A stretch of 42,364 bases of DNA, taken from IMG/VR virus record IMGVR_UViG_3300033233_000075, positions 1-42,364 of that record; one strand, 5' to 3'. The notes under the pieces are model-generated. The model saw only the letters and a list, made by a program, of their open reading frames with translations, did no database searches and was not told the origin of the DNA. Positions 21,194 to 29,420 of this stretch are shown one piece after another. The position numbers were made by a program, and so were the translations under genes. Position 1 is the stretch's first letter. Each line of letters begins with the position of its first letter. This DNA comes from a virus.

Positions 21194-21336
21194 CGCTGCT
21201 CGCCGCCCTCCTCTGGCTCGCCGTCGCCTGTGCTCCGGTCCGCCCCTCGGCGCCCGGCCTCACCCCGTCTCGAGCCGCCTTCTGCCTCGAACAGCGGTGG
21301 CACGGTATCTGCCTCCCCGAGCCGTACCCCTGCTGA
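21190..21336 (+). CDS. Small putative lipoprotein or secreted peptide
   Basis: 48 residues from GTG 21190 (GTGA overlap). Hydrophobic leader MTLLAALLWLAVAC with Cys14 at a lipobox-like site (LAVA-C, imperfect at -3), followed by a Pro-rich stretch and three more Cys. The size and design resemble outer-membrane spanin subunits (Rz1), although those normally lie in the lysis cassette. Its TGA overlaps the terminase ATG. Moderately supported as a gene, weakly as a lipoprotein. Confidence 0.45.
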   Translation: MTLLAALLWLAVACAPVRPSAPGLTPSRAAFCLEQRWHGICLPEPYPC

Positions 21337-22928
21337 TGGGCGCCGACGTCCGCTTCGCCGCCGAGGCCGCCGACATCCTCGCGCGGCGCTACGAGCAGGA
21401 CGGCCTCCGCGCCCTCCTCGCCGGCGACCCGGGCCCGTTCCCGCACCAGGCGAGCTTCTGGGCGTCGACGAAGGCGCAGGCGTGGATCTTCGGCGCGAAC
21501 CGCTCGGGGAAGACCGAGGCGCTGATGGCCCGCCGGGCCGCCCGCCTCCGCTTCGGGATGAACGACCCGCGCGGCGCGTACGGGAACGGCATCGCGATCT
21601 TCGACCGCGCGGTCAAGTCCGTCGTCGTCTCGCTGAAGCACGAGATGAGCCGGAACGTCGTCCAGCCGAAGCTCTTCAACAACGGCGCCGGCGTCGAGAC
21701 GCGGAAGCCGCTGATCCCGGACGCCGAGATCGCCAACTGGAACATCACGAACCAGACGCTCCGGCTGAAGAACGGCTCGGTCAACATCTTTAAGTCGGGC
21801 GACCAGGGCCCCCGCGCCTTCCAGGGGATAGACGCGGACGACTTCGACTTCGACGAGGTCCCCGACGAGGAGGTCTTCCGCGAGTCGTGCCTCCGGGTCG
21901 GCGGCGGGAAGCGGCTGATGATCCGGGGGGCGGCGACGATCCTCCCGCCCCCGGGCGAGCCCGGCGGCGTCACGTGGATGTACCCGAAGGTCGTCCGCCC
22001 GTGGCTCGACGGCGGGAAGAACGACCCGAACCTCGACATCTTCACCGCGTCGATATACGACAACCCGACGATCCTCCCCGAGGAGATCGAGCGCCTCGAG
22101 GCGCTCTTCCCGCCCGGCACGCCGGAGCACATGATCCGGCTCCGCGGCGCGCTCCTCCCGACGATCGGCGGCTCCCTCGTCTACTCCGCGTTCCTCCGCG
22201 CGTTCCACATGAACCCGGCGATCGCGCCGCTCGACGAGGACGGCGTCCCGCGCCCGAACGTCCACCCGTACCTCCCACTCGTCCTCGCCGTCGACTTCAA
22301 CGCGATGAACGGCGTCTGGCTCGTCGGCCAGAAGGTCAACCGGATGTTCCGCGTCCTCGACGAGATCGCCCTCGAGCGGTCCGACGTCGCGACGATGACG
22401 AACGAGTTCCGGTCCCGCTTCCCAGCGCACTCCGGCGAGCTCTGGGTCTACGGCGACGCGACCGGCCGCCGGCGCGACGGGCAGACCGGCGAGTCGAGCT
22501 TCTACCTGATCCAGGAGTACCTCCAGCGGTACCCGGCGCCGATCCGCTTCGTCCTCCCGCAGGTCAACCCGCCGGTCCGCGACCGGGTCGACGCGGTTAA
22601 CCGCGCGCTGCGGCCGGGCGACGGCGGGAAGATGATCGACATAGCCTCGCACTGCACCCGCCTCGCACACGACCTCGAAGTCGCGAAGTGGCGGGCAAAC
22701 GGGTCGGTCGACAAGTCGAACCCGGCCGAGCAGCTAAACGGGGCGGACGCACTAGGGTACTGGTTGTTCGGAGACTCTCCCGTTCCCCGATACGCCAAGT
22801 CCAGCGCGAACTTAAAATCCGTCCGGGGACCTCGATACACCACCGGAACGGCGCAGTCAGGCCGTCCCTTCCCCGCCGGTGTGACGCAGGTCGGAGGGCG
22901 GCGCTACGGCGCGGCCGCGCATGCCTGA
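21336..22928 (+). CDS. terL: Terminase large subunit
   Basis: 530 residues from ATG 21336. The ATPase has Walker A GANRSGKT (53-60) and Walker B DDFDFDEVP (D173, E174). The C-terminal RNase H-like nuclease has VLAVDFNAMNG (D320) and VYGDATGRRRD (D374), followed by GADALGYWLFG near 475, where the third acidic residue lies. It powers DNA translocation into the prohead and cuts the concatemer. Length is normal for the family. The last 45 residues are less conserved-looking and overlap the HNH gene by eight bases. Confidence 0.92.
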   Translation: MGADVRFAAEAADILARRYEQDGLRALLAGDPGPFPHQASFWASTKAQAWIFGANRSGKTEALMARRAARLRFGMNDPRGAYGNGIAIFDRAVKSVVVSLKHEMSRNVVQPKLFNNGAGVETRKPLIPDAEIANWNITNQTLRLKNGSVNIFKSGDQGPRAFQGIDADDFDFDEVPDEEVFRESCLRVGGGKRLMIRGAATILPPPGEPGGVTWMYPKVVRPWLDGGKNDPNLDIFTASIYDNPTILPEEIERLEALFPPGTPEHMIRLRGALLPTIGGSLVYSAFLRAFHMNPAIAPLDEDGVPRPNVHPYLPLVLAVDFNAMNGVWLVGQKVNRMFRVLDEIALERSDVATMTNEFRSRFPAHSGELWVYGDATGRRRDGQTGESSFYLIQEYLQRYPAPIRFVLPQVNPPVRDRVDAVNRALRPGDGGKMIDIASHCTRLAHDLEVAKWRANGSVDKSNPAEQLNGADALGYWLFGDSPVPRYAKSSANLKSVRGPRYTTGTAQSGRPFPAGVTQVGGRRYGAAAHA

Positions 22929-23235
22929 CAGTAAAGAGCGGGCGCGCCTATACGCTCGCGTGTACCGGCGTCGATTTCCTGAGAAACGTCGCGCGCGAAC
23001 AGATGCAGCTTACCAGATCATCGTGTGGGCTAAACAGCGGCCCTGCGCCGACTGCGCCGTTCGGTACGAACCGCACGTTATGGACTTCGATCATCGCCCA
23101 GGCGTAAACAAACGCTTCGAGCTTGCTCTCGGCCGACGACACGCGCTCGCGACACTGGTTTCGGAGATCGCGAAGTGCGACGTCGTGTGCTCGAACTGCC
23201 ACCGCGAGCGGACATATCGGCGCCTTCATGCTTGA
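22921..23235 (+). CDS. HNH endonuclease between terminase and portal
   Basis: 104 residues from ATG 22921, inside the last codons of the terminase. CADC at 43-46, VMDFDHRPG (D55, H57) and CDVVCSNCHRERTYRR form a zinc-stapled HNH site. HNH proteins next to the terminase are common and some stimulate terminase cutting, but a free-standing homing nuclease is also possible. The first half is basic and helical. It lies in a slightly less GC-rich stretch (22700-23230). Confidence 0.8.
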   Translation: MPDSKERARLYARVYRRRFPEKRRARTDAAYQIIVWAKQRPCADCAVRYEPHVMDFDHRPGVNKRFELALGRRHALATLVSEIAKCDVVCSNCHRERTYRRLHA

Positions 23236-25144
23236 CGTAGACAACGATATCCTCCTCCGCATCTCCCGCCGGTACCTCGACCGCGGCACGCTGAACCGCG
23301 ACCGGAGGAAGCGGAAGAACGCCGAGAACTGGGACGGCTACCTCGGCGAGCAGGACTTCTCGCACAAGGCGGAGTTCCAGTCGCGCGAGGTGACGCCCGG
23401 CTTCCCCCTCGCGGTCGAGCACATCGTCGGGACCTTCGAGCGGGCGCTCACCGACACGGACGACTGGCTCTCGGCGGACGCTCCCGGGATCGGCGAGCCT
23501 GTGATCCCGCCGTCCGCCGTCCGCGGCATCCTCCTGCACTACCTCCAGAGGCTCTGGGTCCCCGGCAACCGGCCGGAGACAACGTACGGCATACAGGTAT
23601 TCGTCGGCGACGCGGTCAAGCGTGGCATCCTCGAGGGCCTCGTCGTCGGCAAGGTCTACCCCGTCCTCGTCAAGCAGCGGCGCTACCGGTACCGCAAGCC
23701 GAAGCACTCCGAGCTCGACCCGGGAGCGTACCCGGCCCACGAGCTCGCGGCCGCCGCCGACCTCGGGAAGCCGACAGACGTCGAGGTGATGCGGCTGGCC
23801 GTCGACCTCGTCCCGTTCGAGGACTACTTCCGGGACCCGTCGCCGGCTCTCCGCTACGAGATACATCGGACCCGCCGGCAGCTCGACGAGCTCCGGGCGA
23901 ACGACGAGTACGACCGGGCCGCCGTCGACACGCTCTACGGGATGGCGGCCGGCGCCGTCGAGGAGTACGCGAGGCGGAACCGGACCGGCGAGAGCTACGT
24001 CGCGCCCGACCCGTACGAGGTCGAGGTCTACGAGGCGTGGGGCGACGTGATCGACGAGACGACCGGCGACGTCCTCTTCGAGAACGTCTTCTGGGCGTGG
24101 TCGGGCGACCAGATCCTCCGCCAGCCGACGCCGAACCCCGCGTGGGACGGGACGCGCCCGTTCATCGTCGCGCCGCTGATCCGCGTCCCGGGCTCGACCG
24201 TCCACAAGGCGCTCGCCGACCACGCGCTCCCGATGTGGCGCGCGGCGAACGAGCTCGTCAACCTCCTCCTCGACGCGGCGATGCGCGGCGCGTGGGGCGT
24301 CGGCCAGGTCCGGCCCGACCTGATGGAGTCGCCCGAGGAGATCGCGGACGGCATTCCGCAGGGGTACACCGCGGTCTTGAAGCCGAACACCCCGATCGGG
24401 CAGAAGTTCTACGAGCGGGTAGACAACGGCGAGGCGAGCCCGGTCTCGCTCGACGGGCTGAACCGCCTCGAGGCGTACGTCGGCGAGGCGCTCGCGACCC
24501 CCGATACGAAACTCGGCCAGCTCCCGTCCCGCCAGGTGAAGGCGACCGAGATCGTCCAGGCGATGCAGGCGTCCGGCTCGCTCTTCGAGTCGATGGCCGC
24601 CCGGTTCGAGGACACGTTCCTCGAGCCGCTCTTCGAGAAGGCGTGGAAGCTGATAATCCAGTACGCGGACGACTTCGTCGTCGAGGAGCTCGTCCAGATA
24701 CTCGGCCCGCGGCTCACTCTCCAGCTCGAGGGGATGACTCCGGCCGAGCGGTGGGCGCTGGTATCCAACGCGAAGTTCAAGGTCCGCGGCCTCCGCGGCG
24801 TGGCTTCTAAGGAGCGGACGTTCAACAAGCTCCTCTCCCTCGTCAACCTCCTCGCGACGTCCTCACAGATCGCCGACGCCTTCGGGCAGACGAAGGACTT
24901 CCAGAAGCTCTTCAATCAGATCGTCGTCGCCTCCGGGATCGATCCGGAGTCGATCGCGCTCGACGAGGCGCCGATGCAGCCCGCGCCGGGGACGGTCGCC
25001 GCCGGCCAGCTTCAGCCCGGGCTCGCCGGGGCGACCGGCGCGTCGCCGCCCGGAGACCAGGCCGCCGCGGCGCAGGCCGCGCAGTCCGCCGAGGCCGGAT
25101 TCGCGCCGAACGCGCCGCAGGCGCCCGGCGCCGCACCCGCGTAG
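23228..25144 (+). CDS. Portal protein
   Basis: 638 residues from ATG 23228, overlapping the HNH stop. Wing and stem elements are visible: IGEPVIPPSAVRGILLHYLQ early, YEVEVYEAWGDVIDETTGDV in the clip-like region, LIRVPGSTVHKALADHALPM and a long helix (LPMWRAANELVNLLLDAAMRG), then RQVKATEIVQAMQASGSLFE. The final about 60 residues are low-complexity Ala/Pro/Gln. Size and position after the terminase fit a podovirus head-tail connector of the T7/P22 kind. It forms the dodecameric DNA gate at one capsid vertex. Confidence 0.85.
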   Translation: MLDVDNDILLRISRRYLDRGTLNRDRRKRKNAENWDGYLGEQDFSHKAEFQSREVTPGFPLAVEHIVGTFERALTDTDDWLSADAPGIGEPVIPPSAVRGILLHYLQRLWVPGNRPETTYGIQVFVGDAVKRGILEGLVVGKVYPVLVKQRRYRYRKPKHSELDPGAYPAHELAAAADLGKPTDVEVMRLAVDLVPFEDYFRDPSPALRYEIHRTRRQLDELRANDEYDRAAVDTLYGMAAGAVEEYARRNRTGESYVAPDPYEVEVYEAWGDVIDETTGDVLFENVFWAWSGDQILRQPTPNPAWDGTRPFIVAPLIRVPGSTVHKALADHALPMWRAANELVNLLLDAAMRGAWGVGQVRPDLMESPEEIADGIPQGYTAVLKPNTPIGQKFYERVDNGEASPVSLDGLNRLEAYVGEALATPDTKLGQLPSRQVKATEIVQAMQASGSLFESMAARFEDTFLEPLFEKAWKLIIQYADDFVVEELVQILGPRLTLQLEGMTPAERWALVSNAKFKVRGLRGVASKERTFNKLLSLVNLLATSSQIADAFGQTKDFQKLFNQIVVASGIDPESIALDEAPMQPAPGTVAAGQLQPGLAGATGASPPGDQAAAAQAAQSAEAGFAPNAPQAPGAAPA

Positions 25145-25154
25145 AGGAGAACAC

Positions 25155-25352
25155 ATGCCGTACGACAGCAATCAGCCGAAGAACCTCGCCGGCGCGAGCC
25201 GGGCGCTACGCACCGGCGGCGAGGAGCTCGCCGAGATCACCGGTGAGCCCGAGGAGCCGGAGCAGCCGCAGGCGGACATCGTCGCCGACGGCTTCCGCCG
25301 GCTCTTCGGCGTGACGAAGTCGGCGAAGAAGTTCGGGAACCCGGAGGAGTAA
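25155..25352 (+). CDS. Small acidic protein
   Basis: 65 residues from ATG 25155 with GAGGAGA upstream. Acidic middle (EELAEITGEPEEPEQPQADI) and a basic C-terminal helix (FRRLFGVTKSAKKFG). Overlaps the next gene by one base (TAATG). Possibly a minor head protein; no family recognised. Confidence 0.55.
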   Translation: MPYDSNQPKNLAGASRALRTGGEELAEITGEPEEPEQPQADIVADGFRRLFGVTKSAKKFGNPEE

Positions 25353-25756
25353 TGCCGCAGCAGCCAGAAGACTACATGTCGACGAAGAACACCGGCGGGA
25401 ACCACCCGCCCCGCGGCGGGAACGACCCGTTCGGGTACGTCAAGGTGAAGCCGGAGCACGCCTACCTAGGCCACTTCCGCCAGTCGCGCTTCCTCCGCGC
25501 CGGGCACAACGCGGTCGCCGCGCCCCTCCCGGGTCAGCGGCCCGTCTCGCCGTACGCCGGGCCGGTCGACCTCACCCCGCCGCTCCCCCGTGCCGGCGTC
25601 CCCGCCTCCTCGGGCGCGGCCGGCGGCTCCGCGAACGTCATCCCCGGCGCCCCCGCCTTCCGCCCGGCCGCCCCCCGCGGCGCCGCCGGCGTCACCCGCC
25701 CGATGCCCCCGCCGGCCGTCTACCCCCGGTACGCGCCGCGGCGCGCCGCACGCTAG
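25352..25756 (+). CDS. Pro-rich protein with YLGHFRQ-type motif
   Basis: 134 residues from ATG 25352. Residues about 37-53 read AYLGHFRQSRFLRAGHN; the following gene carries the matching YLGHFRQGRFAKEGHN near its N-terminus. The remainder is Pro/Ala/Arg-rich and probably disordered. Located between the portal and the scaffold, so it is likely packaged in or used for building the head. No family recognised. Confidence 0.55.
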   Translation: MPQQPEDYMSTKNTGGNHPPRGGNDPFGYVKVKPEHAYLGHFRQSRFLRAGHNAVAAPLPGQRPVSPYAGPVDLTPPLPRAGVPASSGAAGGSANVIPGAPAFRPAAPRGAAGVTRPMPPPAVYPRYAPRRAAR

Positions 25757-25764
25757 GAGGACCG

Positions 25765-26154
25765 ATGCAGAACCAGAACGGAGACATGTTCTCGTACCTC
25801 GGCCATTTCCGGCAGGGCCGGTTCGCCAAGGAGGGCCACAACGACATCGTCACGCCGAAGGGAACCAAGCGGCAGGCGTACCTAGTCGAGCACCCGGTAA
25901 CCGCCGCCCGCCAGAATCTCCGCGGGAGTGTCCGCGCCGCCCGGCTCTCCGCGGCGAGCTCGGCCCGGCAGGCAGGCGCCTCCCGGGCCGGCGTCCGCGC
26001 CGCCGGGCAGGCCGCCCGCGTCGCGGCCAAGCAGAACCGACGCGACGTCGTCGGCGCCGCCCGACTCGACCCGAACGCCCGCGGGCAGGAGCTCTACGCC
26101 GCCGGGCAGGCCCGGCGCGCGAAGAAGTCCCGGGGCGGGACGTACATGCCGTGA
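25765..26154 (+). CDS. Basic Ala-rich protein with YLGHFRQ-type motif
   Basis: 129 residues from ATG 25765 with TAGGAGG upstream. After YLGHFRQGRFAKEGHN at 11-26 it is a long Ala/Arg/Gln helix (SSARQAGASRAGVRAAGQAA) ending in RAKKSRGGTYMP. High positive charge suggests contact with DNA inside the capsid. Shares its motif only with its neighbour. Its stop is overlapped by GTG of the next gene. Confidence 0.55.
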   Translation: MQNQNGDMFSYLGHFRQGRFAKEGHNDIVTPKGTKRQAYLVEHPVTAARQNLRGSVRAARLSAASSARQAGASRAGVRAAGQAARVAAKQNRRDVVGAARLDPNARGQELYAAGQARRAKKSRGGTYMP

Positions 26155-26429
26155 GGCAGACGCAGTTCATCTCTCGCGACAGCTCCGCCCGGCACCCGGA
26201 CATCGGGCGGCCGAACCCGGGGACGTTCGAGGACCTGCCGGCCGCCGCGAAGAGCCACACGCTCGGGGGCGGGCGGCGCAAGAGTCCCGGGGACGGCGCC
26301 GTCTCGAAGAAGATCAGCTACCTCGTCCGCGAGGGGAAGCCGCAGAAGCAGGCGGTCGCGATCGCTCTCTCGATGAAGCGCGCGCATCGGCTGACGCCGT
26401 CGGGCGGCTACAAGAGGGTCGGCCGATGA
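26151..26429 (+). CDS. Small basic protein with duplicated N-terminal tag (1)
   Basis: 92 residues from GTG 26151 (GTGA overlap). Residues 5-24 are QFISRDSSARHPDIGRPNPG, identical to residues 5-24 of the next protein. The rest has SPGDGAVSKKISYLVREGKP followed by a QAVAIALSMKRAHRL helix, a Lys/Arg-rich module seen in other phage proteins, often near portal genes. A DNA-binding or capsid-internal role is likely but not shown. Confidence 0.6.
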   Translation: MRQTQFISRDSSARHPDIGRPNPGTFEDLPAAAKSHTLGGGRRKSPGDGAVSKKISYLVREGKPQKQAVAIALSMKRAHRLTPSGGYKRVGR

Positions 26430-26653
26430 TGGAGAAGCAGTTCATCTCGAGGGACTCGAGCGCCCGCCACCCGGACATCGGCAGGCCGAACCCGGGGAAG
26501 CCGCGGCTCGGGTCGGGCAAGCGGTTCGCCGCGCTCAAGTCGAAGATCGCGAAGCGCGGGGGCGTCCGCGACCCGGGCGCCGTCGCCGCCGCGATCGGCC
26601 GGAAGAAGTACGGTAAGGCTTCGTTCCAGAAGATGGCCGCGGCCGGCCGATGA
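26426..26653 (+). CDS. Small basic protein with duplicated N-terminal tag (2)
   Basis: 75 residues from ATG 26426 (ATGA overlap). After the same 20-residue tag as the preceding protein (residues 5-24) comes a different basic module, RFAALKSKIAKRGGVRDPGA then VAAAIGRKKYGKASFQKMAA, typical of small phage proteins of unknown role. Identical tag on two different modules suggests a targeting signal. Its stop overlaps the next start (ATGA). Confidence 0.6.
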   Translation: MMEKQFISRDSSARHPDIGRPNPGKPRLGSGKRFAALKSKIAKRGGVRDPGAVAAAIGRKKYGKASFQKMAAAGR

Positions 26654-27144
26654 AGCACGAGCTCAGGGACGAGCGCGGCCTCAGCTCCCTCGCGGTCGCC
26701 GCCGACTGGCAGGAGTGGTGGCAGGTCTGGGGCCCGAAGATCGCCGCCGAGCACGGCCGGCAGGGGTGGATACTCCTCCTGCTCGACGCCAACGAGAAGG
26801 TCCAGGAGGTCTCGATGATGCTGTCTCGCGTCCTGCGGAACAAGCCGGAGTATGAAACGACGGGGTGGTCCGAGGCGGAGTGGCTGAACGTCGAGGACCA
26901 GTCCGCCGAGGCCGCCGCGTGGTTCGAGCGGAACGCCGCGTCCCCGATGAAGGACGCGCCGGAGTGGGCGCACTTCCTCTTCTCGTCGCTCCACGGGAAC
27001 CTCACCGTCCTCAAGCGCCTCGGGCGCGAGCTGCGCGCCGTCCAGGACCAGGGCTACCTCGTCGCGACCCTCGAGCGCCGCCCCGGCGTCGGCCTCGAGT
27101 TCGGCGGCGACGCGAAGGAAGTCGTCCTCCGCGAGGCGGACTAG
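26650..27144 (+). CDS. Hypothetical head-region protein
   Basis: 164 residues from ATG 26650. Aromatic-rich alpha/beta (DWQEWWQVWGPKIAAEHG, GWILLLLDANEKVQEVSMML, GWSEAEWLNVEDQSAEAAAW) with an acidic end. No catalytic motif recognised. Lies between the tag proteins and the scaffold. It could be a prohead protease substitute or head completion protein, but nothing in the sequence shows either. Confidence 0.55.
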   Translation: MKHELRDERGLSSLAVAADWQEWWQVWGPKIAAEHGRQGWILLLLDANEKVQEVSMMLSRVLRNKPEYETTGWSEAEWLNVEDQSAEAAAWFERNAASPMKDAPEWAHFLFSSLHGNLTVLKRLGRELRAVQDQGYLVATLERRPGVGLEFGGDAKEVVLREAD

Positions 27145-27474
27145 GTGGCCGGGCTGACCGAGAAGCAGCTCGCCAAGATCGAGCGGCAGGCCGTCGACGG
27201 CGCCGCGGCCCAGGAGTTCCTCGACCGGGCGGCTCGCACCTGCGAGTCGTGCGGCCAGGGAACCTCTATCTTCTCGGAGCGTACCCGCCAGATCATCCGC
27301 GAGGCGATCGACTGGTTCAAGTCGCCGTCCGCGGCAAGCGACTCACACGTCGCCGTACGATTCATCGCCGCCCTCGTCGAGGTCACCGCCCTGCAAGATG
27401 CGCTCGAGTACCGGGTGCGCAAGGCCGGGGACGCGAGGGCCGCGCTGCACGGCGGCGCCCAGACCGCCGGGTAG
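27145..27474 (+). CDS. Hypothetical protein with CESCG pair
   Basis: 109 residues from GTG 27145 directly after the previous stop TAG. Mostly helical (KQLAKIERQAVDGAAAQEFL, RTRQIIREAIDWFKS) with one CESCG pair at residues 33-37, too few ligands for a clear zinc site. No family recognised. Confidence 0.5.
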   Translation: MAGLTEKQLAKIERQAVDGAAAQEFLDRAARTCESCGQGTSIFSERTRQIIREAIDWFKSPSAASDSHVAVRFIAALVEVTALQDALEYRVRKAGDARAALHGGAQTAG

Positions 27475-27499
27475 AGCCCCGGCCGCCACGAGGAGCACC

Positions 27500-28348
27500 A
27501 TGACGCTACCGCTTGAGAGGTCCGATCCCGCCCCGGGTTCCGTCGACTGGAAGGGCGCCGAGGAGTACATGCTCGGCGCCGGCGACGGCGAAGAGGCCGG
27601 AGAGGGCACAGAGAAGCAGACCGAGACCGCCAGGGAGTTCAGGTACCGCGGGAAGACGGTGACCGTCGACCCCGACACGTACTCCCTCCTCGAGGGCCTC
27701 AAGAACGAGGCCCGCGGGACGAACGGCCGCCTCGGGTCCGAGCTCGCGAAGACGCGTGAGCGCCTCGCGAAGCTGGAGGGAGCCGCCTCCGTCCAGCCGC
27801 ACACCCCTGGGGACGTGGAGCTCACCCCTCCCGACCCGCTCCTCGCGACCCGCGACATCGCCGCGTGGCAGCGTCAGTACGACGACTACCACTCCGCGAA
27901 GACGGCGCGCCAGATGGCGGAGCTCGAGCGGAAGCACTTCTCGTTTGTCAAGGAGGTCGAGACGCGCACCCAACAGGCGCAGGCCCAGAAGGACTGGGCC
28001 GACGGCTTCTACCGCGGGTACGACTACCTCGACCACCCCGACATCAAGCCGATCGTCGCCCAGGCGTACACGGAGAACCGAACGGAGATCGACGGCCTCG
28101 ACCCCGAGGTCGCCTACGAGCGCCTCGCCGAGCTCGCGGACGAGCGGCTGGTCCGCCTCCGCGCCGCCGGGAGAGATGCAGACAAGACACCGACCAACAA
28201 CCGGCGACCGCCGCGCGTCGAGTCGAGCGCCGGCCCGGTGCCCCGCGGAAAGGCCGAGGACGCCCCCAACCGGGAGTTCTCGGCGGCCTCGTGGGTCGCC
28301 AGGCAGCGCCAGAAGATGAACGGGCGGGAGCCGCGCAAGGAGAAGTAA
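27500..28348 (+). CDS. Scaffolding-type protein
   Basis: 282 residues from ATG 27500 with GAGGAGCA upstream. Acidic N-terminus (MLGAGDGEEAGEGTEKQTET), a coiled-coil section (LGSELAKTRERLAKLEGA, ARQMAELERKHFSFVKEVET), and a basic C-terminal helix-rich end (VARQRQKMNGREPRKEK). A highly charged, helical protein immediately before the major capsid protein is the classical arrangement for the internal scaffold that guides prohead assembly, with a positively charged C-terminus binding coat. The stop is three bases from the capsid gene. Confidence 0.7.
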   Translation: MTLPLERSDPAPGSVDWKGAEEYMLGAGDGEEAGEGTEKQTETAREFRYRGKTVTVDPDTYSLLEGLKNEARGTNGRLGSELAKTRERLAKLEGAASVQPHTPGDVELTPPDPLLATRDIAAWQRQYDDYHSAKTARQMAELERKHFSFVKEVETRTQQAQAQKDWADGFYRGYDYLDHPDIKPIVAQAYTENRTEIDGLDPEVAYERLAELADERLVRLRAAGRDADKTPTNNRRPPRVESSAGPVPRGKAEDAPNREFSAASWVARQRQKMNGREPRKEK

Positions 28349-28351
28349 CCG

Positions 28352-29305
28352 ATGGCCTATTCCTGGGACTTCGACGTCCCGACGGGGACGTTCAAGAACA
28401 ACCTGCTCTCCGCGGACGTCTACGAGACGGCGCTGGAGAACTCCGTCGCGATGCGCTTCGTCGAGGTGCAGAGCGAGTTCGGGAAGAACAAGGGCGACAC
28501 GCTCACGTTCACCCGCTTCACCCACATCGCCGAGCCGGCCAGCGCCGAGCTGTCCGAACTCAGCCCGATCCCCGAGGTCTCCTTCAGCCTCGCGACCTCG
28601 ACCTTCGTCGTGAAGGAGTACGGCGTCGCCGTCCCCTACACCGGGAAGCTCGAGACCCTCGCGAAGTACAACATCGAGAACCTGATCCAGCGGACGCTCA
28701 TGGAGCAGAAGCGGCTCGTCCTCGACACGCTCGCACTGACCAACTACGACGACAGCAACGTCAAGTACGTCCCGACCGGCCCGGCGACCTCGAGCATCAC
28801 CTTCAACGGCACCGCGTCGGGAACCGCGCAGGCGGGCCTGAACTACTTCCACGTCGAGGACATCTCCTCCCTGATGTTCGACCGCCTCAACATCCCGTAC
28901 TTCGAGGGGGAGAACTACATCTACATCTCGCGCGGGAAGAGCCTCACCGCTCTCCGGCGGGACTCGCAGTTCGTCTCCTGGAACCAGTACACGAACCCCG
29001 GCATCAAGGTCAAGGGTGAGATCGGGACCGTCGAGCGCATCCGGTTCATCGAGACGAACCACGCGACCGGCCTCCCGTACGTCGGCTCCAACTCCTTCGG
29101 GAGCGGGGTCGTCTTCGGCCAGGACGGCGTCGGGATGATCGAGGCGGAGGCGCCGCACCTCCGCGCCGCGCTCCCCTCGGGGCACGGCCGCTTCAAGTCG
29201 ATCGCCTGGTACGGGCTCTTCGGCTTCAACACGATCTTCACGGGCGCGACCACGGAGCCGACCTCCAAGGGAACGACCCGCGTGATCCACGTCACCAGCG
29301 CGTAA
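28352..29305 (+). CDS. Major capsid protein
   Basis: 317 residues from ATG 28352. It begins VYETALENSVAMRFVEVQSE, then GDTLTFTRFTHIAEPASAEL, LATSTFVVKEYGVAVPYTGKL and IENLIQRTLMEQKRLVLDTL, a pattern of an HK97-fold coat (long N-arm, E-loop, spine helix) resembling N4/P22-type coat proteins. Position after the scaffold, length and the hairpin that follows all fit. It would form the icosahedral shell. Not assigned to a precise family by eye. Confidence 0.8.
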   Translation: MAYSWDFDVPTGTFKNNLLSADVYETALENSVAMRFVEVQSEFGKNKGDTLTFTRFTHIAEPASAELSELSPIPEVSFSLATSTFVVKEYGVAVPYTGKLETLAKYNIENLIQRTLMEQKRLVLDTLALTNYDDSNVKYVPTGPATSSITFNGTASGTAQAGLNYFHVEDISSLMFDRLNIPYFEGENYIYISRGKSLTALRRDSQFVSWNQYTNPGIKVKGEIGTVERIRFIETNHATGLPYVGSNSFGSGVVFGQDGVGMIEAEAPHLRAALPSGHGRFKSIAWYGLFGFNTIFTGATTEPTSKGTTRVIHVTSA

Positions 29306-29327
29306 TACGTAGCGCGTAACCCGGAGC

Positions 29328-29352
29328 GGGGGCGGCCCGGCCGCCCCCTTTC
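29328..29352 (+). terminator. Terminator-like hairpin after capsid gene
   Basis: GGGGGCGG (29328-29335) and CCGCCCCC (29341-29348) pair perfectly around CCCGG, followed by TTTCCC. It is 23 bases after the capsid stop and very like the stems at 16636-16688 and 29909-29931. It probably trims or stabilises the capsid transcript and lowers downstream expression. Confidence 0.6.
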
Positions 29353-29420
29353 CCGAACGGCCCACGAGAATCGGGCGGCCTCGGCCGCGGAAGGATGCGA
29401 ACCGTGGGCAGGAGAACACC

